Assembly: GCF_000166275.1 (NCBI RefSeq)
Contig: NZ_CM001023.1
Span: 682,001 to 746,000 of the forward strand
From: Algoriphagus machipongonensis
Lineage (GTDB): Bacteria > Bacteroidota > Bacteroidia > Cytophagales > Cyclobacteriaceae
Direction of reading: 5' to 3'
Length of the DNA: 64,000 bases
Shown: in pieces, positions 18,470 to 26,662 of the stretch
Layout: every line of letters starts with the position of its first letter
How positions within the stretch are numbered: the stretch's first letter is position 1
Notes under the pieces: generated by a model
Seen by the model: only the letters and a program-made list of their open reading frames with translations
Database searches by the model: none
What the model was told of the DNA's origin: nothing
Program-made: the position numbers and the translations under genes

Positions 18470-19504
18470 ATGAGAGAAGATTATCTAAAAGGGGACGATG
18501 AACACCTGAGTTCGAAAGACAAAGAATACGAAAAGGCATTGCGTCCTTTGAGTTTCGAAGACTTTACAGGACAGTTTAAAATCATCGAGAATTTACGAGT
18601 TTTTGTGCTCGCTGCTAAGAAACGAAGTGAGCCATTGGATCATGTATTACTTCATGGACCTCCCGGACTAGGTAAAACTACCCTAAGCCATATTATTGCA
18701 AACGAACTTCAATCCGGTATCAAAATTACTTCGGGTCCCGTCCTTGACAAACCTTCTGATTTGGCTGGTTTGCTTACAAATTTAGAAGAAGGTGATGTTC
18801 TTTTTATTGATGAGATTCACAGACTAAATCCTATCGTGGAGGAATATCTTTATTCTGCCATGGAGGATTTTAGGATCGATATCATGCTTGATTCCGGTCC
18901 CAATGCCCGTTCCGTTCAGATTTCTCTTAGTCCATTTACTTTGATTGGAGCTACCACACGGTCTGGACTTTTGACTTCTCCACTTCGTGCAAGGTTTGGG
19001 ATCAATTCCAGGTTGGAATATTATGATGCTAAATTATTAACAGATATCGTATGCCGATCGGCTGGGATTTTACAAACACCCATTGAGGAGGTAGCGGCTT
19101 ATGAAATAGCGAGAAGAAGTAGGGGGACACCTAGAATTTCCAATATGCTACTTCGAAGAACCCGTGATTTTGCTGAGGTCAAAGGCGATGGAACTGTCAC
19201 CTTGGCTATTGCAAAAATGGCTCTGGATGCCTTGGATGTGGATGAACATGGGCTTGATGAAATGGATAATAGAATTCTATTGACCATTATAGATAAATTT
19301 AAAGGAGGCCCTGTTGGGCTGAGCACAATTGCCACCGCCTGTGGGGAAGAAGCAGAAACAATAGAAGAGGTCTACGAGCCATTTTTAATTCAGGAAGGTT
19401 ACCTGAAAAGAACGGCAAGAGGTAGAATGGCTACAGAAATGGCTTACAAGCATTTGAATATCAAGCCTGCCCAAGGTTTGGGTGGATTATTCGATAATAT
19501 GTAA
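18470..19504 (+). CDS. ruvB: Holliday junction DNA helicase RuvB
   Basis: Hexameric AAA+ motor that with RuvA drives branch migration of Holliday junctions. 344 residues, normal length. Walker [12 protein letters not shown] (about 64-74), Walker [10 protein letters not shown], sensor 1 [19 protein letters not shown] and a C-terminal winged helix ([10 protein letters not shown] to [12 protein letters not shown]) are all present. ruvA and ruvC are not adjacent. Monocistronic, between its own promoter and a strong terminator. Confidence 0.98.
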   Translation: MREDYLKGDDEHLSSKDKEYEKALRPLSFEDFTGQFKIIENLRVFVLAAKKRSEPLDHVLLHGPPGLGKTTLSHIIANELQSGIKITSGPVLDKPSDLAGLLTNLEEGDVLFIDEIHRLNPIVEEYLYSAMEDFRIDIMLDSGPNARSVQISLSPFTLIGATTRSGLLTSPLRARFGINSRLEYYDAKLLTDIVCRSAGILQTPIEEVAAYEIARRSRGTPRISNMLLRRTRDFAEVKGDGTVTLAIAKMALDALDVDEHGLDEMDNRILLTIIDKFKGGPVGLSTIATACGEEAETIEEVYEPFLIQEGYLKRTARGRMATEMAYKHLNIKPAQGLGGLFDNM

Positions 19505-19526
19505 AAAGTGAAAAGCTTTATTAAAT

Positions 19527-19556
19527 AAAAATGCCCGATGATCATCGGGCATTTTT
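19527..19556. terminator. Bidirectional terminator between ruvB and pgl
   Basis: A self-complementary block centred on GATC: ATGCCCGATGATCATCGGGC plus AT, flanked by A4 on the left and T5 on the right. Strong on both strands. Confidence 0.9.
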
Positions 19557-19565
19557 GTTTTTATA

Positions 19566-20279
19566 TCAACCGAGTTTCTCGGCAGCATCTTCATCCAGGT
19601 ACCAGGTTAAGTTTTCAGAACTTGGCTGGACCAGATGGGCTGGGTATTTGGCAAAATCGCCTTCTTCCATTACAATCTCCCGCACTTTTTCCGCTTTATT
19701 TACTCCAGTCACCAAGAAAGCTACTTCTTTGGCATTGTTTACGATTTTTCCTGTAATAGTCACTCGCTTTTGCCCCGAATCAGGATGAGTTGCCACAACG
19801 CAGTTTTCTTCAGCATCCCAAAGCTCAATTGAATTTGGGAAAATAGAAACTGTGTGACCATCATCTCCCATACCTAACATGACTAAGTCAAATTGAGGGA
19901 TTCCATTTACTTGTGGCAGTTCCTTATCAAGGACATTTCCATAGCGAATGGCTTCCAGACTGGGATCTTCTTCTCCTAAAACCCGAAAGATATTAGACTC
20001 AGGAATATCCACTTTTGAAATCAAGTGATCTACCGTCATTTTATAATTGCTTTCAGAGTCAGTTGGGGGTACGCACCTTTCATCTCCCCAGTAGAAATAG
20101 ATATTCTGCCAAAGAATCTCATTTCCAAGGTATTCAGCCATGTAATCAAAAATCACTTTGGGAGTGCTTCCCCCTGAAAGGGCAACATGAACTTTTTCTC
20201 CCTTGTCAGCTAGCTCCTTTAGATAATAAGAAAACTCTTCCGCTAATGCCGTTTTGGAGCTTGAAATCGTGATATTCAT
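19566..20279 (-). CDS. pgl: 6-phosphogluconolactonase
   Basis: Hydrolyses 6-phosphogluconolactone in the oxidative pentose phosphate pathway. 237 residues, DevB/SOL type. HVALSGGSTPKVIFDYM (about 32-48) is the sugar-phosphate loop. WGDERCVPPTDSESNYKM and LGMGDDGHTVSIFP are family signatures, and TITGKIVNNAKEVAFLVTG closes the core. It is 33 bp downstream of zwf on the same strand, so they form a zwf-pgl operon. Confidence 0.95.
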   Translation of the reverse strand: MNITISSSKTALAEEFSYYLKELADKGEKVHVALSGGSTPKVIFDYMAEYLGNEILWQNIYFYWGDERCVPPTDSESNYKMTVDHLISKVDIPESNIFRVLGEEDPSLEAIRYGNVLDKELPQVNGIPQFDLVMLGMGDDGHTVSIFPNSIELWDAEENCVVATHPDSGQKRVTITGKIVNNAKEVAFLVTGVNKAEKVREIVMEEGDFAKYPAHLVQPSSENLTWYLDEDAAEKLG

Positions 20280-20312
20280 CGTGTAGTTTTTGCTTGTTTG
20301 GATAAGATTTTA

Positions 20313-21839
20313 TCAAAGGATACAGAAGCCAGTTTCGTCTGTTAGAAGTTTGCCTGGATTCCTCCATCCGAAATGCCCGTCGAACATTTCATCTGAGTTT
20401 CTTGGCCCCCAGGTTCCTGCCGCATATCCATAAGTAGGAACATCCTCATTGCTCCAATATTCCAAAATAGGATCCACAAATTTCCAGGCAGCTTCCACTT
20501 CATCCGCTCTGGCATAAAGCGTCGCATCTCCCTGCATAGCGTCCAGCAATAATCTTTCGTATGCGTCCATCACTTGGGCAGAGTCCAAATCTGAGTAATA
20601 GAAATCAAGATTGGCTTGCTCTACATTGAAACCAAGCCCAGGGACTTTTACTCCAAATTTGATTAAAATTCCTTCGTCTGGCTGGATACGAATAATCAAT
20701 TTGTTGTCTTTACGATAGGCATCCTGACTTTTAAATACCTCATGGGCCGGAGATTTGAAGTGGATAACTACTTCTGTCACTTTGGTGGGCATGTATTTAG
20801 CCGTTCTTACATAAAACGGCACGTCCTTCCATCTCCAGTTGTCAACAAAGAATTTTACGGCAGCAAATGTTTCAGTCTTAGAATCAGGATCAACACCCTC
20901 TTCTTCTCTATATCCTTTTACTTTTTTTCCTTTGATGGTGGAAGCCACATATTGACCTTTCATCGTATGAGTAGCCAAAACATCTGGGTCAGTCATCAAA
21001 CGAAGAGATTTTAGAGCTTTTACTTTCTCATCCCGGATTTCCTCTGCGCTGGCGTTGATTGGAGGCTCCATCACTATTAATGAAAGAATTTGAAGTAAAT
21101 GACTCTGGAACATGTCTCTTAGCGCTCCAGACTTATCATAGTATCCACCTCGTTTTTCCACCCCAACGGTTTCCGCATTCGTGATTTCCACATGATGAAT
21201 GTATCTACGGTTCCATGTCGGTTCAAAAATGGAGTTGGAGAATCTTGTAACCAATAAGTTTTGTACGGTCTCTTTTCCTAAGTAATGATCGATTCGGTAT
21301 ACCTGAGATTCGTGGAAATATTTATGCAAACCATCATTTAGTTCTTTGGCAGATGCCAAACTATAACCAAAAGGTTTTTCTACGATAATTCTTTTCCATC
21401 CATTCTCCTCTTTAGTTAAGCCAGCTTCACTGAGGTTTTTAGCGATTGCTTCATAAAGGCTAGGTGGAGTAGAGAGGTAAAAAATGTAATTTTCATCACA
21501 GCCATTTTCTCTATTCAGTTGTTCGATTCTTTTAGTAAGAGTGGAGTAATCGCCATCATATTTATCTCCTAAATCCTGGTAATAAAGTTTGTCTGCAAAA
21601 TTTTTGATGAATGCAGCATCTTCTTTACCGATCTCCTCTTGTAAGAATTCACTTTCCTGGACTACTTTCTCTCGAAATTTTTCATCCGTCATATTACTAC
21701 GACTGGCTCCTAAAACAACAAAGCTGTCAGGTAAATGCTTTCCTTTATATAGGTTAAAAAGGGCTGGAACCAGTTTTCTAGCTGTCAAGTCTCCAGAAGC
21801 TCCAAAAATGATGAGCATCTGGTTCAATGTTTTTTTCAT
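20313..21839 (-). CDS. zwf: Glucose-6-phosphate 1-dehydrogenase
   Basis: Oxidises glucose 6-phosphate to the lactone, giving NADPH. 508 residues, normal length. The N-terminal Rossmann motif is IIFGASGDLTARKL. The catalytic signature is RIDHYLGKE (about 182-190) and EKPFGYSLASAKEL lies before it. C-terminal substrate and structural-cofactor regions are present through WRNPGKLL. It is transcribed divergently from gnd across a 183-bp intergenic region, with pgl next, so all three oxidative pentose phosphate genes sit together. Confidence 0.97.
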   Translation of the reverse strand: MKKTLNQMLIIFGASGDLTARKLVPALFNLYKGKHLPDSFVVLGASRSNMTDEKFREKVVQESEFLQEEIGKEDAAFIKNFADKLYYQDLGDKYDGDYSTLTKRIEQLNRENGCDENYIFYLSTPPSLYEAIAKNLSEAGLTKEENGWKRIIVEKPFGYSLASAKELNDGLHKYFHESQVYRIDHYLGKETVQNLLVTRFSNSIFEPTWNRRYIHHVEITNAETVGVEKRGGYYDKSGALRDMFQSHLLQILSLIVMEPPINASAEEIRDEKVKALKSLRLMTDPDVLATHTMKGQYVASTIKGKKVKGYREEEGVDPDSKTETFAAVKFFVDNWRWKDVPFYVRTAKYMPTKVTEVVIHFKSPAHEVFKSQDAYRKDNKLIIRIQPDEGILIKFGVKVPGLGFNVEQANLDFYYSDLDSAQVMDAYERLLLDAMQGDATLYARADEVEAAWKFVDPILEYWSNEDVPTYGYAAGTWGPRNSDEMFDGHFGWRNPGKLLTDETGFCIL

Positions 21840-22022
21840 GCGCTTGAGTATAGGTTTGAGACCTTATTTTACTTTTTTTGTGATTACTTATGCCAAAAAT
21901 GAGATAAAGGTCATCGGTATAATTAATTTTGGGTAGCGGACGTAAAATTAAACCTTATTTACGATTCAGCTAAATGAACGGAGAAATTGCTTCGAAAATC
22001 TATTGAAAAACAAAAATTGAAG

Positions 22023-23435
22023 ATGGACAATCCTGTATATGATTTTGGTTTGGTCGGCCTGGGCGTGATGGGCCGTAATTTTATTTTAAATGTTGCCGAT
22101 AATAATTTTAAGGCATTTGGATACGATCTGGATGCAGAAAAAGTAGAGGCACTAAAACAAGAAGGAGGTAATTTAGATCGAGTGAATGCCTCTACTGACA
22201 TTAAGACTTTTGTAGACTCATTGACGCTTCCAAGAAAGGTGATGTTGTTGGTTCCTGCAGGTAAGATTGTAGATCAGGCAATAGAAAGCCTCCTGCCTTA
22301 TTTGGATAAAGATGACATTATCATTGATGGAGGAAATTCATTTTTTACAGATACCGATCGTAGAGAGACTTATCTTAAGGAAAAAGGGGTTCACTTCTTC
22401 GGTTCCGGAGTATCTGGAGGTGCCGAAGGAGCTAGGAAAGGGCCAAGTATCATGCCTGGAGGAGATAAAGCTGCCTACCAGCATGTGAAACCTATTTTTG
22501 AGGCGGTTTCTGCCAAATATAAGGGTGAACCTTGTGTCGCTTATTTAGGGCCAAAATCCGCTGGAAATTATGTCAAGATGGTGCATAATGGTATTGAGTA
22601 TGCCATGATGCAGCTGACTTCTGAGATATATGATTTGTTGAAAAAATCCTGTGATCTTTCCAATGAAGAATTACATCAGGTCTATTCCAAGTGGAATGAT
22701 GGCAGGTTACAATCTTTCTTAGTAGAGATTACTGCAGAGATTTTCACTCAAAAAGATGACTTGACCTCAGCAGATCTAGTGGATATGATTTTGGATAAGG
22801 CCAAGCAAAAAGGGACTGGTAAATGGACTTCTCAAAACGCAATGGATCTGGGTATTCCTGTGCCAACCATTGATATGGCAGTGAGTATGCGTGAGATTTC
22901 TGCTTTGAAAGATGAGCGTGTTCAAGCCGATATTCTTTATTCCAGGCCTGAAGTTGAAGATAAACCAAAGGAGGAATTGATAGAACAAGCGGAACAAGCC
23001 TTGTATTTCTCTTTTATCATTGCTTATGCACAAGGATTGCATCAGTTGATGTATGCTTCCAAAGATTACGGATATGACTTGGATATGTCGACCATTGCCA
23101 AGATCTGGAGAGCTGGATGTATTATCCGAGCAGGTCTTTTGGCTGACATCGCCGAAGCCTATACTGCAGATAATTCTATCCCGAATTTATTGCTATCACC
23201 TTCATTTGTACCCAAAGTACAGGGGACATTGCCAGCAGTTCGTGAAGTAGTAGCCTTTGCAGCAAAAAATGGAATTCCTGTCCCGGGTCTTTCGAGTGCA
23301 TTAAGCTATTTCGATGCTTATACTTCTACTAAGCTTCCGCTAAATCTTATTCAGGCTCAAAGGGATCATTTTGGTTCACATACTTACGAGCGAACTGATA
23401 GAGAAGGAATTTTCCATACGGAATGGGGGAAATAA
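22023..23435 (+). CDS. gnd: 6-phosphogluconate dehydrogenase, decarboxylating
   Basis: Converts 6-phosphogluconate to ribulose 5-phosphate, CO2 and NADPH. 470 residues from the ATG at 22023, typical length. The in-frame TTG at 21987 would add 12 basic residues that fit no homologue. Motifs: FGLVGLGVMGRNF (NADP site), SGVSGGAEGARKGPSIMPGG, KMVHNGIEYAMMQL with the catalytic Lys, and the all-helical C-terminal domain ending with RTDREGIFHTEWGK. It is divergent from zwf-pgl and followed by a very strong terminator. Confidence 0.97.
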   Translation: MDNPVYDFGLVGLGVMGRNFILNVADNNFKAFGYDLDAEKVEALKQEGGNLDRVNASTDIKTFVDSLTLPRKVMLLVPAGKIVDQAIESLLPYLDKDDIIIDGGNSFFTDTDRRETYLKEKGVHFFGSGVSGGAEGARKGPSIMPGGDKAAYQHVKPIFEAVSAKYKGEPCVAYLGPKSAGNYVKMVHNGIEYAMMQLTSEIYDLLKKSCDLSNEELHQVYSKWNDGRLQSFLVEITAEIFTQKDDLTSADLVDMILDKAKQKGTGKWTSQNAMDLGIPVPTIDMAVSMREISALKDERVQADILYSRPEVEDKPKEELIEQAEQALYFSFIIAYAQGLHQLMYASKDYGYDLDMSTIAKIWRAGCIIRAGLLADIAEAYTADNSIPNLLLSPSFVPKVQGTLPAVREVVAFAAKNGIPVPGLSSALSYFDAYTSTKLPLNLIQAQRDHFGSHTYERTDREGIFHTEWGK

Positions 23436-23474
23436 CAGTAAGCAGTCTCAGTAGGCAGTTTGCTGATTACCCCA

Positions 23475-23518
23475 AAAAACAAAAGCTCGTTGAAATGGAT
23501 CAACGAGCTTTTGTTTTT
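23475..23518. terminator. Bidirectional terminator between gnd and the unknown gene
   Basis: Perfect 19-bp inverted repeat (23475-23493, 23500-23518), 6-base loop, A-rich left and T-rich right arms. Confidence 0.92.
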
Positions 23519-23539
23519 ACTCCTTATAAGTTTTTAGGA

Positions 23540-24052
23540 TTACCCTACTTTCAGCTTCAGTTCACCATGCCTTTTGATCACTTTGAGTTCAAAGAATTGA
23601 TTGATAAATGCTTTGCAGTGGTTTTCGGCCCATTCTGCACGATTTTCAGTATCAAATAGCAGTGTCATTCGCAACATGGTTTTTACATATTGTTCATGCA
23701 TTCCTAAATCTTGGACATATCTGAGCATTGCTGCTGACCAGTCTTCTTTAAATTTGTCAAGGTGGGTTCTGCCGTCAAACAGCATTTCCAACTGATTGTC
23801 GCCATGTCTAAACCTGTAGATCCCGCAAAGCTGTCGATAGATTAACCTAATTCGTTCTCTTGGGACATCATAGGTGTCTAAAATCTTGGCAAAAGTATGA
23901 TCCATTAAGCGCAAAGGGTTGTATAAAAGAGTGTAGGAGCGCTTAAGTTCAAAAATCATTCGATCAATTAACTCCTCCTCCAGCTCAGATTGAGCTTGTC
24001 TAAGGATGTAATTTTTATCGAGTGGGAATAACTTCTGGATCATTTTTGACAT
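23540..24052 (-). CDS. Conserved-looking protein of unknown function, helical
   Basis: 170 residues from the ATG at 24052. A longer reading from 24073 would start inside the promoter. No family recognised. The protein is charged, with no signal peptide or membrane helix, and probably all-helical: QAQSELEEELIDRMIFELKRSYTLL, then RERIRLIYRQLCGIYRFRH, and a C-terminal segment rich in Met/Phe/Trp. It looks cytoplasmic. A TATTTTTG element only nine bases ahead of the ATG supports the start. It converges with gnd over a strong terminator. Confidence 0.75.
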   Translation of the reverse strand: MSKMIQKLFPLDKNYILRQAQSELEEELIDRMIFELKRSYTLLYNPLRLMDHTFAKILDTYDVPRERIRLIYRQLCGIYRFRHGDNQLEMLFDGRTHLDKFKEDWSAAMLRYVQDLGMHEQYVKTMLRMTLLFDTENRAEWAENHCKAFINQFFELKVIKRHGELKLKVG

Positions 24053-24061
24053 GTTGCACCG

Positions 24062-24069
24062 CAAAAATA
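24062..24069 (-). promoter_or_regulatory. -7 element TATTTTTG nine bases ahead of the start at 24052
   Basis: Minus-strand TATTTTTG followed by CGGTGCAAC and then ATG. With transcription starting a few bases after the element, almost no leader remains. Confidence 0.55.
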
Positions 24070-24207
24070 GCAAATTATCTTTTTAGGATAGTTTTAAATT
24101 AAGCTAAATGTGAAAGGTTTGATGGGCGAAAGCCAATTCTCACTTCTTTTTACCTGAATAGAAAATTGCTATGGGTACTTAATTGTGGAAAAGGGAATTA
24201 AAATCAA

Positions 24208-24771
24208 CTACCAATCCGAAGGTCTTTTTGCCTGGTATTGCCCCATTTGATCTAATATTTCCACCGGGTCATCTGAAACAATTAATAACTCCTCCTGCTC
24301 TGGGTATAAAAAGCCTTGCTCCATCGCATGATTCAAAAAGTCAATTAGCTTATCATAATAACCATTGACATTATAAAGTGCCAATGGCTTTTGGATGTAA
24401 TGCAGTTGGTTAAGTGTCATAATTTCAAAAAGCTCCTCCAATGTCCCTATTCCGCCTGGCATAGCGATAAAACCATCTCCCTGCTCTGCCATAAGCCACT
24501 TTCTGTCCCGCATGGTTTCCACAACAATTAGTTCTGTGCAGCCAGTATGTGCAACTTCTCTATCAACAAGTTTCTGAGGAATAATGCCAGTGACCTCTTT
24601 TCCTGCATTTAACATTTCATCGGCTATGATGCCCATCAAACCCACTCTGCCCGCTCCATAAATCAATTCATGGTCTCTTTTAATCATTTCCTGAGCCAAA
24701 GCTCTTACAGCAGCTTCGTAAACTGAGCTTTCTCCTTTTCTAGATCCACAATAAACAGTGATTTTTTTCAT
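24208..24771 (-). CDS. LOG-family protein (TIGR00730 Rossmann fold)
   Basis: 187 residues, with the two LOG signatures: PGGIGTLEELFEIMTLNQL (PGGxGTxxE, about 99-117) and, before it, METMRDRKW-like VETMRDRKWLMAEQGDGFIAMPGG (MxxRK). N-terminus ITVYCGSRKG is the usual Rossmann start. LOG proteins are 5'-monophosphate phosphoribohydrolases; in bacteria they may cleave nucleotide monophosphates. The gene lies divergent from rdgB, another nucleotide-cleansing gene. Confidence 0.92.
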   Translation of the reverse strand: MKKITVYCGSRKGESSVYEAAVRALAQEMIKRDHELIYGAGRVGLMGIIADEMLNAGKEVTGIIPQKLVDREVAHTGCTELIVVETMRDRKWLMAEQGDGFIAMPGGIGTLEELFEIMTLNQLHYIQKPLALYNVNGYYDKLIDFLNHAMEQGFLYPEQEELLIVSDDPVEILDQMGQYQAKRPSDW

Positions 24772-24899
24772 GGCTGGATTTGATAAAAATATGAGACGAA
24801 ATTACTGTTTTCTATGCTGAATGCATAAGTTGATTGCGATTAATATTTATTCCTTTTTAGAATCCATTCAGACTCTTAGGGAGTTTTATTTTGAACCCT

Positions 24900-24907
24900 T
24901 ATTTTTG
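24900..24907 (+). promoter_or_regulatory. -7 element TATTTTTG four bases ahead of the rdgB start
   Basis: TATTTTTG then GGAT then ATG at 24912. An upstream in-frame TTG at 24891 lies before this element, so it is unlikely to be in the transcript. Confidence 0.6.
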
Positions 24908-24911
24908 GGAT

Positions 24912-25490
24912 ATGAAAATTTGCTTTGCTACAAATAATCAAAAGAAGATAGCTGAAGTTCAGGCTGCTTTGGTTGACACGAATATTTCTATTCTTTCTTT
25001 GGAAGAAATTGGTTGTAAGGAAGAAATCCCTGAAACTGGTGACACATTGGAGCATAATGCCTTTCAAAAAGCTGAATATGTAAAAGAGCATTACGGCGTA
25101 GATTGCTTCGCAGATGACACTGGGTTGGAAGTGGAGGCCTTAGAAGGAGAACCTGGCGTTTACTCTGGCAGATATGCCGGTGAGCCTAGAAGTGATCAGA
25201 GAAATATGGATTTGTTGCTGAAGAAGCTTGGAGATAGCTCTGATAGAAAAGCCAAATTCAAAACCGTAATTGCCCTATTAATTGATGGTGAAAAGTACAA
25301 ATTTGAAGGGGTTGCCGAAGGAGAGATTTTAAAGGAGAGAACTGGGGAAGGAGGGTTTGGATATGATCCTATCTTTTTGCCTTCAGGATTTGATAGAACT
25401 TTTGCTCAGCTTAGCATGGAAGAGAAAAATGAGATTAGCCATCGGGGTAAAGCTGTTAGGCAATTGATAAATTTTTTGGCAACTAGATAA
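24912..25490 (+). CDS. rdgB: dITP/XTP pyrophosphatase (RdgB/HAM1)
   Basis: Removes non-canonical purine NTPs (ITP, XTP, dITP) from the nucleotide pool. 192 residues from the ATG at 24912, the usual length. Motifs: ICFATNNQKKIAEV (nucleotide loop), CFADDTGLEVEALEGEPG (catalytic Asp), VYSGRYAGE, GFGYDPIFLP and SHRGKAVRQL. Promoter position rules out the TTG start at 24891. udk follows after 37 bp with its own -7 element. Confidence 0.96.
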   Translation: MKICFATNNQKKIAEVQAALVDTNISILSLEEIGCKEEIPETGDTLEHNAFQKAEYVKEHYGVDCFADDTGLEVEALEGEPGVYSGRYAGEPRSDQRNMDLLLKKLGDSSDRKAKFKTVIALLIDGEKYKFEGVAEGEILKERTGEGGFGYDPIFLPSGFDRTFAQLSMEEKNEISHRGKAVRQLINFLATR

Positions 25491-25515
25491 ATTCCTTCCA
25501 AAACGAGTTTTACAT

Positions 25516-25523
25516 TAACTTTG
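25516..25523 (+). promoter_or_regulatory. -7 element TAACTTTG four bases ahead of the udk start
   Basis: TAACTTTG then TCTT then ATG at 25528. Fits TAnnTTTG. Confidence 0.55.
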
Positions 25524-25527
25524 TCTT

Positions 25528-26142
25528 ATGAAAAAACCATTTATCGTCGGGATCACAGGTGGTTCTGCTTCAGGGAAAACTCTTTTTCTGGAACGCTTGC
25601 TTAGTACTTTTGAATCTGACGAAGTGTGTTTGATTTCTCAGGACAACTATTATAAGCCTCGACATCAGCAGCCCATTGACGCTCATGGGGTTCATAATTT
25701 TGATACTCCTCATAGTATAGATTTTGAAGAGTATGCAGCTGATATCAGAAAAATTCAAGCAGGGGAATCTGTTGAAAGGGAGGAATACACTTTTAATAAT
25801 GCCTCCAAAACTCCCAAAATGCTAAAATTCAAGGCTGCTCCAGTTGTAGTTGTGGAAGGGATTTTTGTTTTGTATTACCCAGAATTGGCGAGTCTTTTAG
25901 ATCTGAAGGTTTTCATTGATGCGAAAGACCACATCAAGTTGAAAAGAAGGATCATCCGTGATAAGGTGGAAAGAGGCTACGATCTGGATGATGTATTATA
26001 TAGATATGAAAAGCATGTAATGCCTACTTACGAGAAGTATATTGAGCCATTTAAGGATGAGGCAGACCTTATCGTACCTAACAATGAAAGCTTTGATAAG
26101 GCCTTGGACGTAATCCGTACCTATCTGAGAGCCAGGTCTTAA
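25528..26142 (+). CDS. udk: Uridine kinase
   Basis: Phosphorylates uridine and cytidine in pyrimidine salvage. 204 residues. P-loop VGITGGSASGKTLFL (about 6-20), SQDNYYKPRHQQPIDAHG and FDTPHSIDFEEY (substrate loops), VVVEGIFVLYYPEL (Walker-B-like) and RRIIRDKVERGYDLDDVLYRYE all match the uridine kinase family. It has its own promoter element between it and rdgB, so the two may be separate units. Confidence 0.93.
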   Translation: MKKPFIVGITGGSASGKTLFLERLLSTFESDEVCLISQDNYYKPRHQQPIDAHGVHNFDTPHSIDFEEYAADIRKIQAGESVEREEYTFNNASKTPKMLKFKAAPVVVVEGIFVLYYPELASLLDLKVFIDAKDHIKLKRRIIRDKVERGYDLDDVLYRYEKHVMPTYEKYIEPFKDEADLIVPNNESFDKALDVIRTYLRARS

Positions 26143-26195
26143 GGTTGTAAAATTCCAAAAAAGTCCCTTGACTTCTATTTATTTCAAATAATGGC

Positions 26196-26203
26196 TATAT
26201 TTG
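26196..26203 (+). promoter_or_regulatory. -7 element TATATTTG six bases ahead of the start at 26210
   Basis: TATATTTG then CGCCGA then ATG. Fits TAnnTTTG with almost no leader. Confidence 0.5.
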
Positions 26204-26209
26204 CGCCGA

Positions 26210-26569
26210 ATGAAAAATAGAAGTCAACATAGCAACATCTTACAACAGCGCATTACCATGGTGCTGGCTTTGCTATTCTGTCTTTTCATTTCCAGTGTTG
26301 AATATGTACCTGAAACTATTTCAGAGAATACTATTGAACACCAGCAAGATCATTCAGAGGATCAAAATCAAAACCAGACTTTTTTGAATGTCGCAGTAGA
26401 TGCAGTCATTCCATTTGTGGTGCATGTGTCCCACACCGTTATGCATTTGATCTATCAAATTGATCTTGAAGAAAATCAGGGTTTTCATGTTGAAACGGCT
26501 GTCATTCCGCAGGTAAATCAGCTTTCAGAAATCCTGTTTGAGCGCATCATATCGACCAAAGGGCCCTAA
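26210..26569 (+). CDS. Small exported or membrane-anchored protein, unknown
   Basis: 119 residues from the ATG at 26210; the TTG at 26201 lies inside the -7 element and is rejected. The basic N-terminus is followed by a hydrophobic helix (about 14-31, ITMVLALLFCLFISSV), a signal peptide or anchor. Next is an acidic, Gln-rich stretch (about 48-59, HSEDQNQNQ), then an amphipathic or membrane-associated part (VIPFVVHVSHTVMHLIYQI). No family recognised. It precedes secDF by 93 bp on the same strand, so a link to membrane-protein export is possible but unproven. Confidence 0.72.
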   Translation: MKNRSQHSNILQQRITMVLALLFCLFISSVEYVPETISENTIEHQQDHSEDQNQNQTFLNVAVDAVIPFVVHVSHTVMHLIYQIDLEENQGFHVETAVIPQVNQLSEILFERIISTKGP

Positions 26570-26662
26570 TTAATCCCAGAATTCCGTCTTTCTATTTACT
26601 TTCTGATCCTCAGAGAAGTAATCAATCTGTATTTATAATAAATCAATTAATATCTAATCCTT

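Noticed and set aside
21589..21936. 115-codon plus-strand frame over the 5' part of zwf
   Set aside because: Antisense to conserved zwf coding sequence and without recognisable domains; most of it mirrors zwf codons.
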